Assembly: GCF_051622035.1 (NCBI RefSeq)
Contig: NC_135362.1
Location: forward strand, 29,819,001 to 29,883,000
DNA: 64,000 nt
Direction of reading: 5' to 3'
Source: Arctopsyche grandis
Lineage: Eukaryota > Arthropoda > Insecta > Trichoptera > Hydropsychidae
Positions 35,936 to 49,755 of this stretch are shown here, in pieces (position 1 is the stretch's first letter; every line of letters begins with the position of its first letter). A program made the position numbers and the translations under genes. Below the pieces are notes generated by a model. That model searched no databases. It saw nothing but the letters and a program-made list of their open reading frames with translations, and was not told the origin of the DNA.

Positions 35936-36878
35936 ACACAAATAAAAATCTATGATATTATCAACGATTGATGAAAATTACACAACATTAACCGTGACAA
36001 CAAGTTCGGTGAACTTGGCGATTGGTCAACGGTTACGAGGATCATGGGTCGCCTGGGGGGGAGCCAGCACCTTGAAACTCCCCGAGCAGGTGCTGAGGAG
36101 AGAGGGGGGTCCCCTCTACTCTTTGGAGCCCGAAGATGGGGGCCTGAGACTTACCTGTCCTCGGCAAACACCGATGGACCCTCGGACACTTCGCTCAGCG
36201 GTGAGTGCTTTCACTTTCGCGCCGAGACCAGAATACTAAACATACACGCGACTCATTTATCGCACATTCATTTACGCATTTTCGCTCATTTTAAAAGGTA
36301 TTTCAATTCCAATGACACTTTCCAATATTTATATACCCTATTTTTCGATTGTGTAACAAGTGCTAAGTGAAGAGTTGTAATACTTAACATTCGAGTGCAA
36401 AATATTACTCACATACAAACATACAATGTTTAAATACTATTTTAGTGAACGAAATGTGGCTTGTGATATTTCTACAAAAGTTTTTCTATAGATCAAGCAT
36501 AGTATTGGCATCTTGTTTTTTGTTAATGTAACCATTCTCTTAGTGTATCGTTTGTGAATGTATACGATAGTGAGAGGTTTTTTAAGTCGCTGTGTAATTT
36601 TGCTTGAGTTTTGACGAAATCTGTTCATTGTTTTCCAAAAATGCATTAAATGGTGACAAAAATGGAACCAGCACAAAGGTATCCAAAGCATGTCTACACT
36701 AATTAGGGTATTTAGTAGTTTTTTTTACATAAATTTAAACGTCTTGTCGTTTGCAAAATATGTTTTCCCTATTTTCTTAGCTTTCCTTTTCATCCACAAG
36801 ATCAATTCATTAACTAGTTACAGTCAAATATGCCAATTAATAAATATCATTAGTGTTTTGTGATACAATTATTGTTTA
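35936..36878. other. Spacer with a GC-richer patch at 36030-36240
   Basis: 36044-36240 is unusually GC-rich (GGGTCGCCTGGGGGGGAGCC) and resembles an element end or small RNA-like repeat. No fold or family could be assigned. Confidence 0.35.
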
Positions 36879-36903
36879 CTAGTGTTGTACCCGATGAAAT
36901 ATC

Positions 36904-37107
36904 GGTAATTGGACTATTCGTCACATTGGGGTGGTCACAAAGACAATTTTTGCCATGAAAATCGCGAATACACAATATTTGGCACTCAAGTTCTCGTTAT
37001 TATGATAGTTATCGTTAGTATGATGGACTTTTCGGCTGCCAGATGTTCCGTTATAGAGATTTTAGTGACTTTGTGACGAGTAATTTGTGACCAGTAATCA
37101 CCGAACC
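36904..37107 (-). mobile_element. 204-bp element of family R, copy R2
   Basis: Inverse of R1, from GGTAATTGGACTATTCGTCA to CCAGTAATCACCGAACC. It has a perfect 8-bp TSD, GAAATATC (36896-36903 and 37108-37115). The site is the Helitron-like hairpin, whose uninterrupted sequence is known from the other copies. Confidence 0.85.
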
Positions 37108-37280
37108 GAAATATCATTGCATGGGTGTTGGCATATTAAGTTATTAAATAAAAAATAAATAAAATAAGTGTGTCGGTCCTGTGTTCGATCCGCACGCGGT
37201 CGAATTTTTTTCAAATTCCTTTTGAATATATTTATGTTTAATTGTTTAATATGAAAAAAAGGTAAAAACCACCTAGCGGT

Positions 37281-37436
37281 GACCGTCACTGCATCGAAAG
37301 TGACTTGAACGAATGTCGAAAAATCGAATTTTTTCGCGATTTTTATGACGATGTCTGAAAGTCTCTGGTCCATTTACCATGCATATATTATTTTCGATCT
37401 TTCGACTTTCGTTCAAGTCACTTTCGATGCAGTGAC
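37281..37436. mobile_element. Small foldback element
   Basis: The arms GTCACTGCATCGAAAGTGAC and TTGAACGAA are mirrored at 37395-37436. The interior has TTTACCATGCAT and TTTCGATCTTTCGACTTTCG, akin to the MULE-like element at 7.1 kb. Confidence 0.6.
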
Positions 37437-37499
37437 CCAGACCCATGCTCAGAGACTTAGCGCTGTATATTAGTCTAGGAGAAACATTGGTAGCAAACA

Positions 37500-37579
<80 letters not shown>

Positions 37580-37734
37580 CTTTTTTTTCTTTCGTTATTA
37601 CATTCGTATATTATATTGTAAGTTTTGTTGGCAATGTTTTAGCTGTAACGTACATATGTATGTCGAATCGAAACGACTATTATAGTACGGCGAGCGTTAT
37701 CTTACACAGATACACAGAATAGTGATATTATATA

Positions 37735-38199
37735 GGTTGTGGCTATTTGCAGGTACTATATCTGCGACAGACGCAAAGCCTTCTGCGCATGCGCGTGAAC
37801 TGTCACTGTCAGCGTGTTTACTGTTAAAATTTTGTTTTAAGCCTCTTAAAATTTAGTTCGAACTCGTAAAGTGACGTAGAGTAAAAAATATAATCCAAAT
37901 TAGTTAATATTATTAATTGTTAGAAAAATATTATCATATACAACGTATAATACCTACATACAAGTACAAGCCGCGAACTAGCTAAATGATATAAATCTAT
38001 TATAATAACGTGCGAAATTTAATTGCCTCATGTATAATGAAGGATTGATTAGACAAGTCTAGCATACATTCAATGTAAGAAATTATAATCGGTCTAAAGT
38101 TCTAACGCGCATGCGCAGAAGGCTTTGCGCCTGTCGCAGATATAGTACCTGCAAATAGCCAATAATTCACATATATGGTACCTGCAAATAGCCACAACC
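37735..38199. mobile_element. 465-bp TIR element
   Basis: The left end GGTTGTGGCTATTTGCAGGT, continuing to GCCTTCTGCGCATGCGCG, is mirrored at the right over more than 50 bases. The right end has a second partial copy of the terminus (38120-38162 and 38165-38199). It inserted at the 5' border of Helitron-like copy H5. Confidence 0.75.
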
Positions 38200-38569
38200 T
38201 ATTATATATGTATATGTATACATATGATGGTTCCAATTCCGATAGGATGTTAGAGTGACCTCATAGTATGTCAAGAAAAGTGTGAAGGACTATTTAAAAT
38301 ACTCGAATTTTCAAATCCTTGATTACATTTCTCAATATGTGTCACATATTTTCACATAAAAACACCTACTAGTGACATACATATGTAATACGTCTATCTA
38401 TGAATCTTGTGCCAATGCTTCAACTAGAATATACGCTTTTCTTTCCCATCTAAAAATAGTAATTTTAATCATCGTTTAATTCAACTCCTCAGTCACATCC
38501 TCTTCAATGAGGTTACTATAATTTCACCGACAGTATTACAATTCTACCAGCACTTGCTGGTAGAATTCT

Positions 38570-38740
38570 AGTGCAATGTAGCTCAGTCGGTTCGTCCTTC
38601 GCATGAGTAGCTCTTATGATAATAAGCTTGGTCGGCTCGTTTACTGAATGATGGTTTAACATCGCAATTATTACCATGGGTTCGATATCCAAGAGCTAGA
38701 ATTACCATGTCCGTGACCCAATGATCGATGTGGCGCAAGC
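38570..38740 (+). mobile_element. Possible tRNA-derived SINE
   Basis: TAGCTCAGTCGGTTCGTCC resembles an A-box region and GGGTTCGATATCC a B-box. They are about 100 bases apart, more than in a real tRNA. No second copy in the window. Confidence 0.35.
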
Positions 38741-39194
38741 AAATGTTTGAAGCATTTGCATTGACAAAATTGTGATCGAAAAGAAAATGCACAAGCAATC
38801 AGGTCAACGTCATCTTGTAGCAATGTTGCTACTTGCAACGCAAATTGAAACATCGTAATGTGATTAAGTTCACTTGTATATAGAGTGGGTGACCTTCATA
38901 TGTGGTCCACTCATTACTTCCTGTTGAATTTTAATAAAAATAAAAATTGAAACCGATAAAAAATATGGTATATCTTGCGCTGCGTGTTTTTTCAGACTAT
39001 ATTTATATACTCCACTAGTTTTATTACAAATGTACATACTACATACATATATACATGCATACTGTGGCGTGCTATTGGTAGCTTTTGACATAATGGAAAT
39101 TTATTTTGACCCAATAAAAGGTTTATGACTTTTAATCGTTCTATAGAATTGATTGAATTCATGTGTATGATTTTAAAACGGCGATTTATTATTG

Positions 39195-39310
39195 TAGTAC
39201 CGTTTACCATGCACCCTTTTTTTTTGATCTTTCGACTTAAGATCTTTCGATTTTCGATCTTTGCCTTCTGATATTTGTTTTTTTGACCTTTTCACTTTCG
39301 GTGCCGTGAG
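39195..39310. mobile_element. Single arm of the MULE-like foldback family
   Basis: GTACCGTTTACCATGCACCC, ATCTTTCGATTTTCGATCTT and TGCCTTCTGATATTTG match one arm of the element at 7121-7496. Confidence 0.6.
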
Positions 39311-42039
39311 GTAGACCCCGCAAAGGCATGCGGTGCATGCGGGCCTTTTAGCTTTAGGGGCACAAAAGGGTTTAAAATTAAAATACTACTCATTTTTCAA
39401 ATAAAAATCGTAAAGATTTTCTTAAAATTATTCATAAGACTAATGAAAGCACTAGTCAAAAGTTTATTCTCCAAATTGCGTGCCAAATTTTGACGATTTT
39501 GTACTCCTTCTCACGACGTTTAATAGTTTTCCATTATGGAAAATAATACAGTACAGTAATAATAATTGTCTGCAATGATTTATAAACCCGATGTTAAATT
39601 AAAAAAATAATGTTTAATGAAATATTTTGGTTTCATTTGTGTATTGTGAGTCACATTCTCGTAGTTGATATCGTTTGAAATTTTCGGATAATTATTTTAT
39701 TTTAAATCAAATATTCGATAACGTGATTTACTATAGTTTTTTTTCAAATTAATAAAAGACTATAAAAGTAATTCGCTGAGTCAACTCAGGCTCAGTGAAT
39801 TAGATATAATATAGATTGAACATGAAGAAGCTTCAAAAATGTCTTTGTAAGATATAATTGCTGAATTTGTGACTTTGAAAGCGAGCAAAAAGAACTGAAG
39901 GGGCGCCTTTTGCTAACATTTGCATGCTTATTGGCCGTTTTTTTCTATAGTTGCAGTTGACAGAAGTTTTCATTATAAAATATAATATTTTTTCTAGTTA
40001 CGCCACTGATGTACATATTTGTGTTTTGAAATATTATTTCGAAAACAATTGAAAAGCAAATTTTCTTACATTTGTTTTTATCATTTAATACTTTTTATCA
40101 ATATAAATTTAAATTTTAAAATTGAGTATTACTTATTATTATTATTGTATGAAAGAAAAAGTTATTCGAGAGTCGAACGAATGAAAATGAATGTGTCGGA
40201 AAAAATCTTGCATAATTCAGATACACGCTAAAGGTCAAAATTTCATTTTTTATTAAATATTAAAATATATTGAGCGATTATTTAATAATAATATAAAATG
40301 ATAATTTTTGACTTTCATTTTCGATGTGTAGTTATATAATTGAGTAATGGAAACTCGTCTGCTTTTTGCGTTGATAAATTTGTAACGAAACATGTTTGCA
40401 ACTGCTAAATAAAATGTATCCTGGATTGATAAAAACATTCACAAATGCTTTTCAATTCGTGTAAACAAAATAAACCATACATACGAATTTTTTTTAATAA
40501 ATAACTACAAAAAAAGGCATAAGAACAATTCTCATACCTATGTAGTTATGAACTCCTCGTACGACTTGACGTCAAGACTAACAAAAAAATTTAGTATACA
40601 GTATCGATTAAAATAAATTATGACCACATTTTTTTTTTGATTTTTAAATGCTTTTAATTGTTACGAAATTATGTTCACAATACATCTTATATATATTTTA
40701 ATAGCTACTGATCTACTGATCATTTTCTATTTTAAAATTTAATTTAATTTGGTTAGTAATCATAGTATTATATTATTCTAATGTTAATGTACAGCATAAT
40801 AGGAAAAATAGCTCAAAAACCTATTCACAATTCTATGACCATATTTGAATTTTTTCTTCAACTAGGATTTTTTAATTTTCTGTTCATTTTGTTCATTTAC
40901 TAATACAATATCAAAGTGAACATGCTGAATGAGAACAAAACTGATTGGCTTAATCTTAAAAAGAAAAAGATGAATTCGGTTTCGCGTGAAACCGAATGAT
41001 TGAATCATCACTGCTCAAATGTACTCGGAATAGATTAATTCAAATCTGCGTAATATTTTCTGCTACATAATATCAATATAATGTAAATTAATATGGCGCG
41101 TTTACGGTCGAGTACCTTGAATAATATAACGACATTGCGAAAACAGGTAATCACCATGACAACATGATAAAAACTATACATTTTTTTAGTACCTATTGTT
41201 TTGCATTGCACGTTTCAGTCACAAAACATTATGTTATCTAATAATAGATTATTGTGATTCTGGAATAGTATAAGTGTAATGGACAGGTGAAATATTATAT
41301 TTTTATAAAAAAAGCGTGACGAAAACTGTCGTTTAATGTTTTGTAATACATTTGACATGCTTTCAAAAAAAAAATAGATTTTCTCTCTTTCATCTAATGG
41401 AATTACGAGTATTTTACATATGAATTTTAAATTTAATTTCAATTTTTTTTATTTTTGTATAAACTGAATGATACACGAACTAAACACATATCCTGAAACC
41501 GGTAAAGATTACCACAAATGAAACCGGCAAAGATTATTACAAAATGTGTGTCTGGTTTTCATGCATTTAACGTGCAACTGATTAGATAAAAGTATCGAAC
41601 GAAACATTGTAATTCCATATCGTAAATTATATGTAGTATATTTTTAAGTCTACTTTATCTATATTTGCACAATTTATCAATCTACGAAAAAAAAGTCAAA
41701 TGAAACTGGGTGAACTTTCAAGCAACGCTTAATCATCAAACAACAAAGTCAATGTCTGATAATGAATATATTATATTTGATATAATATCGACGTTTAGTC
41801 GTTTAATGAACTATCCTATGTAGCGTATGAAGGGTAAATTTTTAACTGTTTTCCACCGCTTTTTAGAAAAGGTGATCCAAAAATTAAATCGAAAAAAATG
41901 ATTTTATAGAAAGGGCCAATATTTAAATTTTGTATGGGATCGTCTCAACAACAATGTTGAATAAGTTATATTCAAACAGAAGTGAGAATACTAAAAAGTA
42001 ATAGAAATAGATAGAAACAGATCCCATTGTAAGAGACGG
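39311..42039. other. Long AT-rich stretch without recognised genes
   Basis: No coding exon with splice context, TIR pair or RNA gene could be supported. Short ORFs are AT-driven. Confidence 0.45.
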
Positions 42040-42047
42040 GTTCCCAC

Positions 42048-43193
42048 CAGGGCCACACGCAGGGTTGCCAGATTTCCAAAATCACATATTGACCCATTCA
42101 CTAATTCGAACGATCTAAAAGAAAAATAATACGTTTAAAAATTAATGAAGAAATTAAGAAAAAAATATTTTTAATTTAAATTTTAATGTTTGTATAATGT
42201 ACATAAATGTGTATGTATATATGTATATATGTAGATGAGAACATACAAAAAATATTCCCAATTTTCTGGAAAATAGACCCAAAACGTCCTATTTCCTGGA
42301 AAAAGCACGCTTCCGGTCCTGCCTCTAGTCATTACAATTGCATTAATTCAGCTTCTAATTTTTAAATAATAATATGTTTCTTTCCTTTCTCCAGGTTGCA
42401 CTCATTAAACTAAATATTATTTCGCAAATTGCAATGGAATGTAGAATTGAAAGGATGTCGGCTACAATTTTATATACATTATTGTAAGCGAAATGATCTT
42501 TAAAAAGTCCATTTCTCATTTTTTTCTCTCGTTTGCTTCAGTAAAAATTTGTTTAATAAACAGACATCTTCTTATCAACAATGAAAATAATATTAAATAA
42601 TTTTGTTAATTCTGCAATTGAAGAAAATTCTTTTTTCACGTTTGCCACACTGGCCACACCTACTATACATATGTACAAATGTGTGCAACGCAAACAGGCG
42701 GCCAAAAGAAATGAGAGTCGAAAAAATTATATTCCTTCATCGTAGTTTTTAAAATGCATTTGAGCTGTCTTGTTGTATACTTGTGGATTGCTGTTGCAAG
42801 TTACAACTTGTAACACACCCGAACTATAATTCGGGCAAATAACGGGATAGCAGGTATAGCTTCGGTCCGCATAGAGCTAGGTATTTTATGTTCTATTATC
42901 TTTACGACTGACTTTGACTTTGTATTTCTTCAGGGATGTTGAATATTGGTTGGTCATCGAAATAACAATGACCTAGATGAGGGTAAAACACCATATTTTC
43001 ATAAATTAACTTGAAAGCGTCCAGTCTCTCTTGTCGTCTGTTCCTGTTCGGAACTAAAAGTTTTGGTTTTCTGTCTGTTTTTCCAGTTTATTTTTATTGT
43101 GATTCAAATTTTCAACACTATACCACGAATTAACATGATTCATACAAACGCTGATAAAATTAGATGGCGGCTGAACTCCTAGGCGCGGCCCTG
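42048..43193. mobile_element. Non-autonomous hAT element (1146 bp) with perfect TSD
   Basis: The left end is CAGGGCCACACGC and the right end GCGCGGCCCTG. It is flanked by GTTCCCAC at 42040-42047 and 43194-43201. No transposase domain inside. Confidence 0.75.
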
Positions 43194-43221
43194 GTTCCCA
43201 CGGTCTATGAACACCTAGTTA

Positions 43222-43580
43222 TAATCTATATATATAAAATTGAACGCCTGTGTGTGTCTCGAATAGACTCCTAAACCACTGAACAGATTACGATGGAACT
43301 TTCAGGATTTGTTGTATGCATTTCCGGGAAGATTACTGTGAAAAAAAACGGGGAAAAACCTCTTAATAATAATATTCGTAATTATGATTTTACTGACGCG
43401 AAAATAAAGCTATCACGCCGCGAGTGTGACGATAATCACGCCACGCCTACCTCGCACTCGAATGTACTGACCATTCAGGGTTGTACCAAAAACACACAGC
43501 AGATGGCCCACGTCAACAAATATATCTATACCTATATATAAAATTGAATGGCATTGCAACGCATGTCGGGTTCAGCTAGT
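43222..43580 (+). mobile_element. Helitron, non-autonomous, both ends visible
   Basis: It starts TCTATATATATAAAATTGAA (Helitron TC start) and ends CGGGTTCAGCTAG followed by T. CATTGCAACGCATG lies upstream, as in the copy ending at 6624. A partial internal copy of the start motif (CTATATATAAAATTGAATGG) lies near 43533. No Rep/helicase ORF. Confidence 0.7.
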
Positions 43581-43581
43581 T

Positions 43582-44464
43582 AAGACCAATAAATATATCA
43601 CAATGTTGCCATGTCTCTAGTAGCTGGCTCCTTAGATTTGTAAGCAGAAGAAAAGTCATTAATTCTATTGAAATCTCTCTTTATTCGTACCACCTTACGT
43701 TACTTTTGATAGATTGGGAAAAATCATTGACCTCGCTGGGCGTAGACGGAGTTCATTTGAGCGAAATAAATCCAATTAAAATATTCAGCAATTATGGCAC
43801 TTTCACACGAATTGTATAATTTACTTTCGATTGCACATTCAGAGGCGAAAGCATCCGTCGATATCCTACCGGTTCGTCTACATAATTTACGCAAAAACAT
43901 GTCTACATACTATGCAACAAACTATAGCCTATGCAATCGACCAGTTCCTATTATGACTGTGTGGTGTGGATCATGGGGTGGGCACTCGTTTGGGAAACTC
44001 CTGTGCAAACGCGTCGCCGTGACCTTACCGAATTGGGAAAGTGCTTATGCCATTCTCACGGAGATACTCATCCACTTTCACTGGTTGAGTAAAACGCGTT
44101 TTAGTACGTGTGTAATACAACAGTAGTGGTAAAGACGACGTCGCATGGCTAACATCAGTTTCGTCATCTGTCCTCTCATAACTTCCGGTGCAATCTCATA
44201 ATATTTCACACTGAAAGCAACATAAATTGATGCAATCGCATACACAACGTCAAAATTATATATTGCTCATATGTACGTACATATCTAAACACATCAATAA
44301 ATAGTAATTTTATCCGAGTCAGTTTCATGAACTGTAACTCTCTCAACTCGGTCTCTAGTAATAAAATAAACTTAAAAATGAATCGACTATAAAGAAATAA
44401 AATTTTCATTTTTGGTCTCAAATTTATTTATTTATTTATTTTGGTCTCATTGTATTATTTATAT
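43582..44464. other. Spacer with one unexplained 110-codon ORF
   Basis: The frame at 43794-44126 is open and less AT-biased than its surroundings (contains MTVWCGSWGGHSFGKLLCKR). It matches no family I know and has no splice or promoter context. Not called as a gene. Confidence 0.3.
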
Positions 44465-47400
44465 TGTAGAGAGGACGTGTGAGGGGTTTCCGAGATCGAA
44501 GTGAAAGACCCACAGTGTGGTAGAAGTACATAGTTTATTGTTCTTGATCCGTCGGCCTGCCAATGAATGAATGAACCAAAACTCCTAATGAACCCTGGAC
44601 CAAAACCGCCTAATATTTATACCCATCGGCAGTGGCGGACTGGCCATACAAGCTAACATGCCCGATGGCACGTGGGCCCCACGATCTGTTAGAAAATAGG
44701 GGCCCTCAGTAAAGTTAAATAGCTTTTTCACTATTTCATTTTACGTGTGTAAAAATGTACAGGATATTGCACTTCGGGACCTAAAGTTTGGGTATTTCAA
44801 CAAAAGAAACTTCTTACGATATACAAAAGCAACTAATACCTGCTTTAATAGCCCAAGGATCGGTTAACTTTTTTTATTAGGCTCGAAATGTAAGTTTCAA
44901 CATTTGTGTGGGCCCTTTTGTCAAGCCCATTTCCAACCTCAAGATTATGTATATACCTATTAACCTACATATGTAACAAATACCTACTGAAATAAAAATG
45001 GGAATATACAAATTTCCGTGAATAAAATAAAGTAAATTTCATAAAACAATTTTGATACTCATCATCAACCAGCGATTTAAATTTACTTCATACTTTAAAA
45101 ATAACATTTGATTATACTTCGACAATATAGTAAGATTTAAATACACAATTTTAAATAGTTTCCGAATATAAAATTTATTCCTAATCTTGCCCCCTCCTCA
45201 AAAGCCCGAGTTTTGATTAATATTAATCGAAAATATTATGCATTGTTTTCTACCGAAAGTAAAAGCCGCTTTTGTGCCACATTATTTTATGATGCATTCT
45301 ATTTACCTAGGACAAGGGTTAAAACGAAATATACAATGTAATTTATAGATCTATTTTGCTTTTGCCATTTTTATTGCACCTAAATTGAAAACGAAACTCT
45401 TTAAAGCGACTTTTACCCACGATCTTTCGAAAGAAACCAGTTAAAACCGTTGAAAATCTATTCCAAAGATCTGTCGGTAACTTTGTACGATTCTCCGGCA
45501 AACCTTTTTATTTTATTGGCTAAATACGACTTCGAAAATTTCAATATTATCCTTTTATTTTCTTCGAAGTGGCATAATCCAAAACATATGTTTTCTTTTT
45601 TACACATTTAAAGCAACTTAATATCGTACAATTTACTTTAGTTGTGTTTCGAACTAGTACTATTCAACATCTAGTACAGCAGACAAGGCATAATTACAAA
45701 GTGTTTGTGAGAGCGGAAACATTCAGAATTTTATATTATTTTATAAAATTCACATTGATTTAAGGTAAGTGATTTTTTTAATTTTTTCATTGTTTAATTT
45801 TGTTTGTTTTGCATAGAAAACCAAATTACGGAATACAATAAAATCTCTCAAGGGTAAAAAAAACTATCGATAACAATAAAAAAAGGAGTTTGATGTTGGA
45901 AATTTAGACAGCTTTAAAAAAAGTACTAAAACTTTAGATATACCTATATTATATAACACATTAACTTGCTGTGTCGTCGACAGCCACTGAAAAAGTGTTC
46001 TTAAATTCGCTCAAGTATGAGTTTTGATCTATTTAATGCGTTGATATTTTAAAATTTAAACAACATTTTTCGTGTTAATGAATTTCAATTTCTCCCTCGC
46101 ACTCATACGCGACAACGTTTTAGCGGATGTTTGTTTTAATTCGATTGAAATTCACGTACCGCTCGAATTATTACGTTTAGATAAAAAAAATATATTGAGA
46201 AAAAAAAACCAATCCCTATAAACGTGTTGAAATAAAAAAAACTGTCCAAATGAACCCATAACAGCACGGGGAAAAGTTGTGTAAAAATATGTATTTTTGA
46301 CTTTAGAAATTCGCTAGAAAATTAAGTATTTTAAAGCATAAAAATATTACAATCAATAGAAAAAATATCTAGTACAGGGTTTATTATAAGAACTTTTTAA
46401 TTCTTCGTATTGATAAGGATTTTCGTTCAGTTACAATTATTTTTTTAATTGATGTTAATTATAAATGCTTTTATATGTAAAATAATCAATGGTACTATAC
46501 AATATTATGTTTTTGTAGTTAATATATGTATGTTCAATTCATCATCCAAGACGGTTTTATTTTGAATTATTGTATCTAGATGTAAATAGAATACAATAAA
46601 ATCTATGTTCGCAAAGTTTTTCCAATATATATACATATGTAGGTTCAGGATGTGAATGATTCCAAATGATAAGCGTGGATGCGGTTAAATACGCTTTATT
46701 TTTACATACCTCCTTTACGTTTTTACGTGTATCGTCGAGCGACCCCAAAGGGGAAGTGTTGCACAACCCACGCTATGCCTCAAATTTTTTTGTGAATATG
46801 AAAAATTGTAATGCTTGAATAAATTCTCCGCAGTGGAATCGAATATCGTGGCAAGTGTTGTTAACTGACATTTATTTGGTCAACTTACTAGAGAAAAGCA
46901 AATTTAATAAAAAAAAACATTGCCTTCACGATAGTAATTTTTAGTAATATTTTATCGATCAATACTTTAACTTAATTTGAAAAAAATTTAACTGTTATGT
47001 TTTCTCTACGATATGCTATTTCAACTGCAAAGTTTAATTATTTATCGATTTTTGGACATAATCTCAATTCGATTTCAAAGGCAAATCGTATCCGGTGAAA
47101 TTGAGCCGGAGATCGAATTTTAATTTTAGTTTTTTTGATAATTCTTTATATTGAAAATTTATTTGCCGCATTTTTTCGATTTAAGTTTCTATTTAGTTAA
47201 TGAACTATTTCCTCACGTCACATTTGTAATACATTTTTGCAATATTTTTAGGGAAAAGAAAGGAAATATTTATTGTAATATTTATAAACTCAATAAACTG
47301 AAAATAGAAAGCGATTAAGTAAGTCTGCTTCTCTTAATATTGGGTATCCTACCCAATACGATTTAATTTTAAGATTTCACCAAAGCACTATAAAAAATCT

Positions 47401-48540
47401 CAAAATAATAAAATGAGAAGAAAAAATTATATACATACATACATATATACATTTATTTAAAAACTGCACTCTCTAAGAATGAATCCAAGGGCGGTCCAGG
47501 CTTTAGATGTGTAGTGGGAAGTCCAGTATGTATGTAGATAAGTCGTGAAGTGATAAATCCAAGGACGGCCAGGTCGTAGTTATTATGTATACGTAGCAGT
47601 TGGTTCAATAGTTAGGAGTCGCGAATTAATAAATAAAAAAACAGATCGGATGAAATTTGATCAGATAATGGATGAATGTCTCCAACGAAAGTTGAAGTAA
47701 GACTAAATGTACTTTACCTATCATATCTCGTAAAAAACGAAATTGTGGTTTTTCCTTTATTTCGAAAAGGTAGCGAAAAGTCCACTTTTGCTAAAACGTA
47801 TTTTTACTAATCATTTTTGTCTTCCGGTGCATAAATATGAAACTTGCTAAAATTGTTATTTTGACATGGGTATTATTGTCAATTGCAAGATCATCTATTC
47901 ATAACATAAATTTTTCTATAGACATGACAATTAAATAATAATTATAGTTAATTGTTGATTGTTCGCTGCGTAAAAAAATGTATTACATGATGTTTTCCAG
48001 GTATCGAGACACCCTTATTGTGTAAGCAGGTAAATCGATGCAAATGTTGGCCATTTAAAAATAAACTGATAGCATCATAGTAGGATCATCCATAATACAT
48101 TTTGGTATATTCCCTTTTTTTTAAAAGTTTGGTAAAACCCATGGGGAATATAAAATTACATTTAGAGGCATTTACAATTAGCATCAGTTAAAAAAATAAT
48201 TGTAACCATACGAAATCCTTAATCCCGAAAACCAAACAATTAAAGGGATAGGCTCGTTATATTCAGTGAATTCGTTTCAAATATTGGTAACTTTTGCATA
48301 TAAAATTATGTAGTTCTTTGATTCAGATACGAGGTGTTCGATTGAACATCATTTATAATCTTCTTACTATACCATAATAATTTAAATATTTAAAAGTCAA
48401 TTGACAACACCTGCCATGGTAGTCGATTTAATTGTGGATTCAATCGTTTTATAATAGTCTTGGATGATGAATTGAACATATATTAACTACAAAAACATAA
48501 TATTATATAGTCCCGTTGATTACAATGTTCGACAAATGAC

Positions 48541-49190
48541 GACTTTTTTTTGGTTCAGAGACGAGATATGAGTTTTCTTATAGATCTATGCCCAATGAAC
48601 ACGAATCTGGTAATAAAAAATGTTGATTGGCTAGAGATTCGGAGATATATGTGTTTTTTAAATCACGCGATTTTTCTATATCTTGGTGTTGTTCGGTCGA
48701 TGTCTCAAAATCTGTCAATTTCCTGTTCAAAATGATTTAAAATTCAGCACACTTCCGATTAACCCTTTTAAACGAAAAAAAAAATAGTGTGGCCAGAACA
48801 CTATCTCAATAAACATGTTTCAATAGAAAATACTCAATATAAAATAGTATTAACAATGGGAAAAAATCCCAAATGAAAATACGTACTTTTGACTTTTGAT
48901 TTGAACTGGACGACTATTTAGAGAGATTTGAAAGCTGAAAAGTACTACAAATGAAAGATAAAATACCCGACTATAGATTCCAATATTCATTTTGAACAGT
49001 AAATTGACAGATTTTGAGACATCGACCGAACAACACCAAGATATAGAAAAATCGCGCGATTTAAAAAACACATATACATATGTATGTATCTCCGAATCTC
49101 GGGCCAACCAACATTTTTTATTACCAGATTCGGGTTCACTGTAAATATATCTATAAGAAAATTCATATCTGGTCTCTGAACCATTTTTCG
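48541..49190. repeat. Inverted repeat pair inside the hAT
   Basis: 48541-48737 and 48985-49190 are inverted copies (shared ATTTTTCTATATCTTGGTGT, TTCGGTCGATGTCTCAAAA) with a spacer of about 250 bp. Both arms keep a related open frame of about 60 codons with no known domain. Confidence 0.75.
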
Positions 49191-49389
49191 TGTAGAGCAG
49201 TGTTATTTTACATATAAAGAATTTGTAATTAGCATCGATTAAAAATATAATTATAATTGAATGAAAATCCTTATTAATACGAAGAATTAAAAAAATCGTA
49301 TAATAAACCCTGTAAAAACAAAAAGAGAAGAAACTGCTTTGCAAAAATATAAATCGGTTTTGATTTTCAGATATATTACCCCTATTAAC

Positions 49390-49755
49390 ATGGAAAAGAG
49401 AAGGTATAAATCTGGATCACTAAAACGCAAAGAACGCCAAGAAACAAAAAAACAGAAGTCAGCCAAGTATTGCAGATCTATTACAGATTTTATAGTACCA
49501 CAACCACTTCCCGCATCAATGTCCAGTTGCGCAACAAATAATCAAGAAACAAGAAACAATACTCATGGCGATGATGTATTGACAAGTGAGTTGCAAGAAC
49601 AAGAAAGAAATTCTTTGGATATAGAGACAAGAATAAGTGCATCCTATATTAATCAACCCAGGCCCAGTACTTCAGGCTTCATTATTCCGGTATCTGTACA
49701 GACTATATTTCCTATAGTTGCAACATCCGCGCATATATGTACCTATAGTTTCAAC
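49390..49755 (+). pseudogene. N-terminal part of the hAT transposase, separate frame
   Basis: The 122-codon frame begins MEKRRYKSGSLKRKER, the usual basic start of ZMYM1/hAT transposases, followed by SITDFIVPQP. It ends shortly after entering sequence also covered by the next frame (from 49718), which is shifted by one base. One indel between about 49718 and 49755, or an assembly error, separates it from the main ORF. No credible intron fits the overlap. Confidence 0.7.

Larger units (their letters stand above)
36879..37734 (-). mobile_element. Helitron-like element, copy H5, with nested R2 and foldback
   Basis: Minus orientation: CTAG and the CGATGAAATATC hairpin half are at the left and GATAACGCTCGCCGTACTAT at the right. 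It is interrupted by R2 (36904-37107), by a small foldback (about 37281-37436) and by (TA)n at 37500-37576. Confidence 0.6.

Noticed and set aside
43794-44126. 110-codon ORF as a gene
   Set aside because: No homology, promoter, splice signals or repeat context could be supported from sequence alone.
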